64,000 bases of DNA from Mytilus trossulus. Taxonomy: Eukaryota > Mollusca > Bivalvia > Mytilida > Mytilidae. A program made the translations under genes and the position numbers. Shown piece by piece: positions 44,401-56,400 of the stretch. Below the pieces are notes generated by a model. That model had not been told where the DNA came from, searched no databases, and saw only the letters and a list, made by a program, of their open reading frames with translations. The first letter of the stretch is position 1. The number at the start of each line of letters is the position of its first letter. The stretch spans positions 37,966,566 to 38,030,565 of the forward strand of contig NC_086375.1 in assembly GCF_036588685.1 (NCBI RefSeq), read 5' to 3'.

Positions 44401-47400
44401 TATTAACCAATCCAATTGGCATAGAATTCAATTTAAAGCTAAAGTTACTAATAAAGCTTATATGTTATAGGTCATGAAATGAATAATGTTTTACTTGATT
44501 TTGAACACTTTCAATTTTACAGTTGTACAATGTTGTAGTAGTTAGTTTTATGATTTGGAGGACTGTTTAATTGAAATCTCTAAAATATTACGCATATGAT
44601 CAGGAAAGGAATGACTTTAATCTTTATTCTTTAACAATGTACGAAATCTTGATCCTAAAATGTTGTTGTTGTAAAATCAGTTTATTTATTGTGATTTTAA
44701 TTTTTTTTGGTCAGATGTATGTAGTCAGCAATATGACAGTTGTTATCAAATAGTTTCTTGTCTATGTATGTTGGCATTTTTTTTTGTTGCACTTCAGTGT
44801 TTCTATTAATCCATTGGTTTCTCCTTACAGTTGATGTGTTTCCCTTGGTTTTAGATTTGTAACCAGGATTTTTTCTCTCAATCTATTTATAACTTTTGAA
44901 ATACGGTATACTATTGTTGCCTATATATATGTAATACTCACTGCTGTAATAGCATTCCCATCATGAAGTTTTATAGCTTGATCTAAAAGTGCAAATTTGT
45001 CGTTCTTTGACTTGTACATCTCTAGACTGTATTGCTGAAATTTATAAAACATTGTGAAAGCAAGGTCACTTATATTGTAAAAGTATAAAATTCAGATCAC
45101 TGAGTTGTAAATAGTAAGTAATATTACAGCAGATTTCAGTCAGTATGAAGCTAATGGTAATATCTTTGGTTAGCTTGCTTGTTAGCTGAACCGTGAAGTC
45201 ATTGTTAGGTAAGGTATACCACCCTCCTTTTAAAGTAGTTTAGTCCTACAGAGAGATAGATTGGTTGTCTGTTGGGCTAGTCTACTATTAAATGGGTAGT
45301 TTACCTAACCTAACAATGACTTCACGGTTCAGCTAACAAGGAAGCTAACCAAATATATTATCATTAGCTACACACTGACTGAAATCTGCTGTAAATAGAA
45401 AGTAGAACATCAGTAAACTCACTATATCATTATATGATGCCAGAAAAATTATGACATAAAAAAGAATTGTCAGTTTAAAGAAACAATTTGACCACATATT
45501 TATGTACCAAGTAAGGTAGCACATTTTTTGTTTCCTCTGTTACACCTTAATGCTGTTTATTTTTTTATTTAGGAAATTGGTTTTTGATGGCAGATATTTA
45601 TAAAAATCTGTCAAATTAATGCAAATGTTGTAGAGATTCAGGGAATTAAGAATGATACATTTCGCATAGACATTTATGTATTGTTGAAGATCATATTAAC
45701 ACCTCTAGAGGTCATTGAGATTTTTGCATCATACCTCTCCATTTATAATTCTCTGTACTGTCTCATCAACAGGAATCTTGCTGCCTCCACTGGCCTTGGC
45801 TCTCTGAAAATTAAACAATAAACCTGTACTACAGGGGTACATATCATGCAGTTGTACAAATGTACACACAAGCAAACACATGTTGATTCCACCTTATCGT
45901 TTACATTTGCAGCCATGTTTTTTTTTATAAAGAAGGGGCTCTTTAATTTCATTTCAAATTCTTAAACCATTTGCTTAATTAACAAATGGTTATTATAAAA
46001 TTCAATAAGTAACTTTAGAATTTCGAGGCATTTCCTTCAAAAACTTTGGTTTTAGTGAACATCATTCATAAGTTTAAGGGCATTGTCACTTCCATGTTGA
46101 GCAAGTGGTTGTAAAACTATGATTCTTTATTGCACTGATTGTTTGGCAAACTGAGTTTTCATAATTGACAATCCGCACTGCTCTCAAGAGTGGAAATGAA
46201 ATTAATCACCTACAAACATTATTTCTAGTTTACAATGCACAATAAAGATCACTAAGACGCTTAATGAATGTTATTAGCACAGGGATATTTATTTATCTGG
46301 TAAATGATGTCATAAAGGGGCACATAATTTACCACTTATTTCATGGGAAAAAAACTTAAAGTGGTCTATTAATTGATATTTATAAGTGATTACTATGATT
46401 TTAGTCAAAGTTTCATTAAATTTCATGAAGGTTCACCATTGTATAAAGTTATGCCCTTATACACTATTCCCATTTATCCAACCAATTACCATGTTCAGTA
46501 AAACATCAATTCTGTAGCGAATGCATAATTTTGATCATAATTTTAAAAGTTTACATTATATTGGTTACAAATTTCAAATTAATGTTGACCACAACCTTAT
46601 CATTAACTCCCTTAACCAAAAATATTAACATGATAGAGAATGGAAAACTAACAAACAAACAGACACAGAGACCAGAAAACTTTCCTATGTTGGGAATAAC
46701 TATAGTTACCATTCAAATATATAAACTAGAGGCTCTAAAGAGCCTGTGTCGCTCACCTTGGTCTATGTGAATATTAAACAAAGGACGCAGATGGATTCAT
46801 GGCAAAATTGTGTTTTGGTGATGGTGATGTATTTGTACATCTTACTTTACTGAAAATTCTTGCTGCTTACAATTATCTCTTTTTATAATAAACTTGGCCC
46901 AGTAGTTTCGGTTGAAAATGTAAGAAAAGTTAACAAATTTTATGAAAATTGTTAAAAATTGACTATAAAGGACAATAACTCCTAAGGGGGTCAATTGCCC
47001 ATTTTTGTTGTACATTATTGCTGTTTACAGTTTATCTCTATCTATAATAATATTCAAAATAATAAAAAAAAAAAAAAAAACGTCATAATTTCCTTAAAAT
47101 TACCAATTCAGGGGCAGCAACCTAACAACGAGTTGTCTGAACAATCTGAAAATTTCAGGGCAGATAGATTTTGACCTGATAAGCAATTTAATCCCGTCAG
47201 ATTTGCTCTAAATGCTTTGATTTGAGTTATAAGCCAAAAACTGCATTTTACCCCTATATTTTATTTTTAGCCATGATGGCCATCTTGGTTAGTTGGCGTG
47301 GTCACGCTACACATTATTTAAACTTAATACTCCAATGTAATTGTGGCCAAGTTTGGTTTAATTTGGCCCAGTAGTTTCAGAGGAGAAGATTTTTGTAAAA

Positions 47401-50400
47401 GATTACTAATATTTAAGAAAAATGGTTAAAAATTTACTATAAAGGGCAATAACTCCTAAAGGGGTCAACTGACCATTTTGGTCATGTGACTTATTGGTAA
47501 ATCTTACTTTGCTGCACATTATTGCTGTTTACAGTTTATCTCTATCTATAATAATATTCAAGTTAATAACCAAAACCAGCAAAATTTCCTTAAAATTACC
47601 AATTCAAGGGCAGCAACCCAACAACGGGTTGTCTGATTCATCTGAAAATTTCAGGGCAGATAGATCTTGACCTGATTAACAATATTACCCCATGTCAGAT
47701 TTGCTCTAACTAGATACCCCAACGATGATTGTGGCCAAGTTTGGTTTAATTTGGCCCAGTAGTTTCAGAGGAGAAGATTTTTGTAAAAGCTAACAACGAT
47801 GGACGACAGACACCAAGTGATGTTAAAAGATCACTTGGCCCTTTGGGACAGGTGAGCTAAAAAGAAGATGTGGTATGATTGCCAATTGGATAACTATCCA
47901 TAATAGACCAAATGACACAACAATAAGGAAAGCCGATATCTCAAAGTCAGCTGTTAAAGGCCCCGAAATGACAAGCAATTCAAAAGAGAAAACTAAGGAC
48001 CTTATTTATGTACAAAATAATGAATGAAAAACAAAAATGTAACACAGCAACAAGGGACAACCACTGAATTACAGGTTCCTGACTAGGGACTGGCACATAC
48101 AGAATGTGGCAGGGTTAAACTAAATTGCAAGCGCCAACCCTCCACTAAACTTTGACAGATGTGTGTATATTCAACATCTATTTGGGACACACTCAATACT
48201 TACTTCTAATTGTCGTTGTAAAAATTGAATCTGTTCCACTAATTTCTTTGGATCATTTGTTTGTGGAGTTTTAGGTTGGTTGGATATAACAACTATGTAA
48301 TAAAAACAAAAATAACGGAATCAAAACTTTTATAACACACAAATATTTTTTGAAATTTGTTTTTTCTCAATATTTGTTCTGCATTCCTGTAGACAATGAC
48401 TAAGTCATAATTAAATGACAACAATATTTCATCATCACAACATAATTCTGACACAAAACATGGTGGGTTGTCATCATCCTTTGCATCATGGGTAATTCAT
48501 TTAGTCTATATGAATACAAAGGTTACAAGCCATAACATATTACTCAACCCCTTTAAAAACCTATTTTTTTTTCCCCAGTGTAACTGTTTCTCTGAGTATC
48601 ACCCAAAATCTGTTCTATCAATATCTAAGAAAGTAGTGGATGGTATCTGATAACCAAAGTAACTTACCATCATGAATTGATTGATTATTCAAAGATGTGT
48701 TAGACAAACTGGTAGATAGTTTCTCCTGTGATTTGCTGTACAACATCGACCCAGAATCTGGCTGAAATGACACATTTCCTGCACCTAGAAAAAACAAAAC
48801 CTTTCAATAATTCATTCTTATCATAAATAAAATACCTGTATACCTTAAATTTCAATCTATAACAATTCTTAAGAATTATTTGAGAGTAATTTCTCCTTTA
48901 ATCATGTTTATAATTCAAAGTGATATTCCAAATGGTCATAACGAATGTTTCAATTCAAGTTACATTTTGAAACAATACTGATATTTTTAAAAGTTGTCTT
49001 GCTCAACAAACAAAAATCTTTTCAAACTATCATAACATGGATAGATATATATTCTGATTACATTTTAAATGTACATTCAAGCTTTGTTAAATCATACATG
49101 TATATACCATATGTCAATGAATTATGTTAATAAAATACAATAAAAAGCTCTGACATAATCATATATGGATATGGATATGAATATGAATATGAATATGAAT
49201 ATGAATATGAATATGAATATGAATATGAATATGAATATGAATATGAATATAATATGAATATAGATGTTTTAGGCTGTAGGCAACCAGGAAGGAATTCTCT
49301 TATAGCTAAAACCATTCATGTATTAAAATAGTTTTTGGACAAGTTTTCAAATCTGTTCAGCCATTGCTCCATTTTACCAAAATATTATCTATCATTGTGA
49401 GATGTGTAAATTAGTCACATAAAATTCAGGCTGAATCTTACTACCATCAAACTGTTCCTAAATATCTAACAATTTTTTTAAAAAAATCGTCTGCAAATGT
49501 CATGAAAGTATTGAACTCTTACAAGAAAAATGGTCAAAACATGAATGATTTATGCATTTATGCATTTTCTACCAAAAACTAGATATTCAAATGTATTTCC
49601 ACAATGCATGCTTTGTTGGATAATGATTTTCAAGGATTTCAGGGTAAAAAGATGAACTTTGATAAATTTCAACACAAAATTTCCTATTTGCTTGCATGAA
49701 GAACTAGGGTGGATCCAGCCATTTTAAAAAGGGGTGGGGGAGAAGGTGGGGGTTGTGTTCCTAACCAAGGACAAAGGGGGGGGGGGGGGGGGGGGGGGTT
49801 TCAAGTACATGTCCCCATTCAAATGCATTAATTGTCCCAAAAAAATGGGGGGTTCCAACCCTCAGAACCACACCACACCCCCCCCCCCCCCCTCTTCTGG
49901 ATCCGCGCCTGAGGAATTTTTCAAGCAAAGAACTCTAGTATCCAAGAAAGTACAAATTCCCTAAATCTATGAATATTGGTACATGTACTGCAATATCAAA
50001 TACATGAAACCAAAGTATTTCAAAGACTATGATTACATAATATATAAAAAAAGATGTGGTTTGACTGCCAATAAGACACCTCTCCACAAGAGACCAAATG
50101 ACACATAAATTAACAACTTTAGGTCATCGTACAGCCTTCAACAATGAGCAAAGCCATGAATGCATAGTCAGCTATAAAAGCCGCCAAAATGAAAAATGTA
50201 AAACAATCCAATTGAGAAAACTTGATTTTGCCATCCAGTTGTGGGTCTGAATATTGTGTCAGGACAGATGACAATAACAGAGAAAAGCTCAATAAAATCA
50301 TTACTGTAACTTGCTAAGTAAGCTCATAAAGTTTTGAAGGTCAACTTAAACAAAATGAAACAACACAAACAAATATAAAGCTTGCAATGATAACATGAGG

Positions 50401-53400
50401 AATAATATGAATATACATAAATTAACAAAATTATAATATGAAAAGGGAGCATGCAAGGATGTTCATACTTTCAATTTTAGTGCTTTGATCTTGTGCGTCT
50501 GGAAAATTAACATGGTGGTTAGTATGCAATCACAAACAATGACAACTTTTAGAGAGCATTATGAACATGAAAGTGCTTGTAAGCACTTAACGTTAAATAT
50601 TGCTTCAATTTATCAGTGGGAAGTAAAATTATATATTGCATTGGTTGTTGTTGATTTAACAGCTATTCTAGACAAAGGAAGATAACTCCAATTTTTAAAG
50701 ATGAGGTTAACAATGACATAATTTATATTTTTAGAACAGATATCAGATTCCTGCACCTTGCAAAAGTTATGTAAATTTCTTGACAAGTGAAACATCAATT
50801 TGTGCCTTGAATATCTGAGCATATATTACATCGATAAATTCCTGGGAATGTTCATGGATAGTATGTATAGAATGTTATGACCAAATTGCAATGCACTATA
50901 TTTTGTGTATCAAAGTCAGTGATCAGCCTTGGAATATTTAGATATCAAGTCAGTCCAAAAGATTTTGATTGCAATTCATGCAATTTTTACCTAAAATTGG
51001 TTTAATTTTATAGATTCTTTTTCCAAAATAATATTGTAAGTTAGCAGATGTCTTTTTACTAGATTTCCTACATTGTACTTGCAAACTCTGAAGAACATTA
51101 TGTTGTCAATGCTAACAGAACTTGCATAATGCAACTGCAAAATTTAAATTAGTAAAATATGGTGAATCACACAAAAGTTCCACACGTGTCTGGAGGAAAA
51201 CTCACCGATGGTAAAACTTTGGGATCTTGTATGTGTCATCTGCTGAATTGGTTGTAGCCTCTCTCTTGTTTTGTCATGTGAAAGGGATGATTTGATTGGC
51301 TGATGCATTGGGGAAGGAGAAACAGTGGTTGGTTGTGGTGTTCTTGAGGCTTTTGATAAATGCAAGCATATATTGGTATGAAACAGATACAATATAACAT
51401 TCGAACATGCTTTATTTTCACAATACTATAGTGTATAAATTGAAAATATCTATGCTAGCTTTGATACACATGCTGCATGACAATTTGTAAAATAAAGTCA
51501 AAATTATAAAATTAACAGAAGAAACATTTTTTCTGCCTATCAGAAGTATCAAATATGTAAATGTATAAAGATAATTATAAATACTGTAAAGGCAATCTGA
51601 ACAGTTTGCTTTGTTTGCCATTGCTTATCAATACTTTTCAATAGCTAGTTGGTTAAGCATCAACACATGATCAAAGTAAATTTATCTTTTTGTTACTAAA
51701 ATAAGCTGATAAATTGCCAGAAAACATTTTTGTTTTACATTTGTTAATCAACTTCTTGTCATAATTCCCTCCATCGATAGGACAGTAATAATCTTTATTA
51801 TCTAATTGTCATACTACAATTTTCATTGTCAGACTCTAATGCACACATGCAAACAATCAAATCAAACATTCAAAATATCAACAAATATAGAAACTAAATA
51901 ACAATCACTCTACTATAATAAGGCTTTATGTTCATACTAACTGCAGGTATTGTAATATATCCTTCACTTAAATCACATGTTTATTTCTTTTACCTATCAT
52001 TTTTTATGAAAAAGGTGTACTGAATCCTGTTCTAGAGTGTCTTAATTATGGAGCCAGCCAGCAACATGAAATTTGGATTTCACAAATCTATCAGCAATAT
52101 CTTCTCAAATTGTATTACCTACCTGTACCATCAAAATATTTAATCAGAACTAATTATAACAAATAATTATACAGAAATTTTGTAGAGCTGGTAGATTTAA
52201 CCTGAAAATATTTTATACACTTCAAAAAACTTAAACATCTGAGAATGGTACATGCATCACCTGTTTCAGCCGAAGGTGTCCCATCCCAGTTAATGGTATC
52301 AGTTGACTCATCATCGTCATCATCAAATGATCGTAGTAGCCTCTTGGACTTCCGTAAATCATCTGCTGTCTCTACAGACACCTGTTGACAAACAGCATAT
52401 AAAATGCAAGTGACCATAAAAGGGAAAAAGAGATTGGATATATTATTTCAACTTGTTTTATGGACTGCTAGATGGTAGTAAAAGTTGTATTCTGAACAAT
52501 TCTAATTTTTTTTTCAAATTTCTTTTGAACACTCTGCACTGATTTAGTAAGTATCTCTTATCCTACTTATTTATACCACATGACATGTTTCAACTTGGTT
52601 AGTCCAATATGTAAATCAACCATTAACCACTTCAAAATGACAGCCAGGGGAAGTAACTCAAATTTAAATTGTGTCATAATGGAACTAGATCACTTTGGAA
52701 GTCAAAAATTACATTGATCCTTACAAAATTTGAATTCATAATTATAAACTTGAAAATTACAAAAATAAATGCATATAATAAACAAGAATGTTTCCATAGT
52801 GTGATGATGCCTCACTTGCTTTATCATTTTCTATGTTCAATGGACAGTCCAACTCTAATTTGGAATTAAAATAAGAAAGATTATATGATAAAAACATGTG
52901 TATTTAAGTTTCAAGTTAATTGGATTTCAACTTCTTCAAAAACTACCTTGATCAAAAACTGAAGCGGGACATACAGATGACCAGAGACATAGACTGACAA
53001 ACATAATGCCCCTACTAAGGTAGGGCATAAAAAAGCAAAAGCACCACTAAGTTTAGATATGTGTATCTTACTGTATCATCAAACAGGTTAAATGCTTTAT
53101 TTTTCTTTGCAGATGCCCTAGATGTATCCCAGTATTCATCTTCTACAGAACTCTGAAATAAACAAAATGAAGTACATACTTAGATGAGGTTAAGAAATTT
53201 GTTTCAGATGTTCAGGCTCCTAAGCCTGGATTCTTTCCTTTATTACAGTGGAAAATATTTTGCTCAATAATCATTTTTCTATTCATATTTGATTCAATAG
53301 CTTTTTAAAAATAGTCTGCGCTAAATACTTTTGCATCTACTAGTCCGGAAACTAAATTTTAAATCTTGTCCGAAATCAAAATTTACTAGTCTGGGGCATC

Positions 53401-56400
53401 GGACTAGTGGCTAACGGTGCAGACTGAGCTTATAAATTGTAATTTACCAAAATTAAAGCAGATTCTACATTTATTTTCTTTTGATTTGAGACCCAAATAC
53501 AGTCAGCCTTTTCCAGCCATTTGTAAAAAATAAAATATCTCGATAAAAGATCCTATCAATATTTTTAGCATTATTTTGTTTCTTTAGTATAGCTGCAGAA
53601 CTGTAGCTCTAAGGTCCTTATGTTATTTTTTGACTATTTGCGCAATTCCAAACGTTTTGAATTAGGAAAAATCGGTAGCACTATGGTCCGCAAAATCAAA
53701 AAAAATTAAAAGGGACCATGAGAGTTAGAGTTCCGCAGCTATCTTTACAAATAACAGACTATGATTTGAACTTAGAATTATTTTTAATTATGGGATTTGC
53801 TTGATTTCTTGTTATTAAAATTTTTAATAAATTCCATGCTTTTTCTGTACTGAATTGTTCTGTGCTGCGCATAACACTTTCTATTACAAACTAAAAAATA
53901 GTATATTTTTAAAAGAATGCACTGTGCCACGCACAACACTATCTAACCAAAATACATTGTACGGAAAGTGTTATTAACCGCTCAAAAGATTTTAATACCA
54001 AATAAACATGGAATTTGTTAAAAAAAAAATAAACACAAGAAATTGTGCAAATTTTATAGTTAAAAATAATTCCAAGTTCAAATAATAGCCTGTTAAATGC
54101 TCTTTCAACTTAATGTACCAATTTAAGATTTCGATTTTTTTAAATTCACCAAAGCGCATTTGGTGACTACAACCTATTAATGGGTCCTCGATGCTCTGAG
54201 ACCTTATTAATTTCTTTTATTTGAGAGTCGATGATGAGTATTTTGTAGAAGAACCATGTGCCTGGCATACAAAATTTTAATCCTGGTACATGTATCTATT
54301 AAAATTTATTTCTTTATTCTTTTCACCATGTTAACGAGATAAATAACTTTATTATACTTCACTTTAAAATGCCATATTTTGATTGGCTACGGCAAGGGTG
54401 TCAATTTACTCTATCACATGGCTGAGCGGGTGAAATTTTTTTTTAATGTTACCCTCTCGTCTAGACCAATCAGTAATCGATAATTCAAAGAACAATGAAT
54501 TGAATTCACATCAAGGAATTTTATACAATGCTTAAGTTCTACGTTTTGGCTCAGATTTTATTATGGACTGTTAAAATAAATAAAATAAAACATCTTGCTT
54601 GACTTTTGTTGGGTTTTTTTCTAATGCCGGTAACGTTGTTATGAAGGGGACGTCATAGAAAATAATTTTAAAATAAAAGTAATCTGTAAAAGCCAATAAT
54701 GATAGGACATTCAGTATAATAAATTAAATAACACATAGCTAAGAGGGTGATAGAGCAGATTGGAACCACTCGAAAAGGCATTGTCAACCTTGGCTTCGCC
54801 GCGGTTGACAATGTTTTCTCGGGGTACCAATCTGCTCTATCACCCTCTCAGCTATGTGTTATTTATATAGTAACATCTAAATGCATTACTATTCTGGACT
54901 TCATGCAAACACAATTTGTTTGTAAAAATACATATTCATGAATTAAAATATGTTCTATTTACATATAAATCTAAATTCACAATTTCTTTTATTTCAAATA
55001 GTTGCCCAAATTTTTCTTTGAATCTATATTGATGAATTATGAATTAAATTTATAGTACATTATATACATGATATAAGCATACACAAATTTATGGCAAATG
55101 CACACAATTTACATTTCTACTTCTACAAAAGTTAGTTTAATTTTCATTGTTTACATGACCATATTTTCACATACATGTACTTGTACGACTACCTGTCAAG
55201 ATTTGGAAACCTTGTAAGAATTTGTTGTATGTAATCTTATAAAATTGAGAATGGAAATGGGGAATGTATCAAAGAAACAACAACCCGACCAAAGAAAAAA
55301 CAACAGCAGAAGGCCACCAACAGGTCTTCAATGTAACGAGAAATTTCCACACCCGGCTGGCCCCTAAACAAATATATACTAGTTCAGTGGTAATAAACGC
55401 CATACTAATTTCCAAATTGTACACAAGAAACTAAAATTAAAATAATACGTACAAGACTAACAAAGACCAGAGGCTTCTGACTTGGGACAGGCGCAAAAAT
55501 GTGGCGGGGTTAAACATGTTTATGAGATCTCAACCCTCCCCCTATACCTCTAGCCAATGAAGAAAAGTAAACGCATAACAATACTTACATTTAAAATTCA
55601 ATTCAAGAGAAGTCCGAATTTGATGTCAGAAGATGAAACCAAAGAAAATTAACAAAATGACAATTATACATAAATAACAACAGACTACTAGCAGTTAACT
55701 GACATGCCGGCTCCAGACTTCAATTAAACTGATTGAAAGATTATGATTTCATCATATGAATATCAGGCACAATCCTTTCGTAATTTAGAGACTGTTTGAG
55801 TTTTTGACAGACCTAAATAAGAGATTTCGCATGATTGCCTAATGAGAAAACATTCCACTAGAGACTGAAGAACGAGGATGTAAGCAAACACCACATCTTT
55901 TTTTAATTCTCATAGTTTCAGTGGTGGATCCAGAGGTAGGTACATGTATGTAACCATTATGTCAATGGGTTTTACAAAACAAGGTAACTGAATTATGGTG
56001 CACATTTTGTGTCTTATATCACAGGAATTTGAAATCCTATCAATAAGTGGGTAAATATATACCAAAGTCGACTTTCACAGTACACATACAGTAGAGCTTC
56101 CCTCGAAGGGCTGGGTTGGGGTGTAGTTGACCACCTATGTTCGCCCCCTTTCACTTTCGCACCCTACATGTTCGCACCCAAAGTCCGTTCGTGCCCAATC
56201 TTAATTGGTTTTGTGTTTAATAACCTTGTAATACTTTATTCTTATAAGTATAATTGTTGTCATTGTCTCAAAATAAAGAGAGACACCATTTTTTTTTATG
56301 TTGAATAAATCTTAATCATGTTTTGGATAGGGTATGGTTAAAAAAAATTATAATAATCCTTTCCAGAGACGTATATATGTCTCTGTCCTTTCTAAATTAA

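Noticed and set aside
49127..49315. Tyr-Ser repeat protein
   Set aside because: Artefact of the (GAATAT)n microsatellite on the minus strand.
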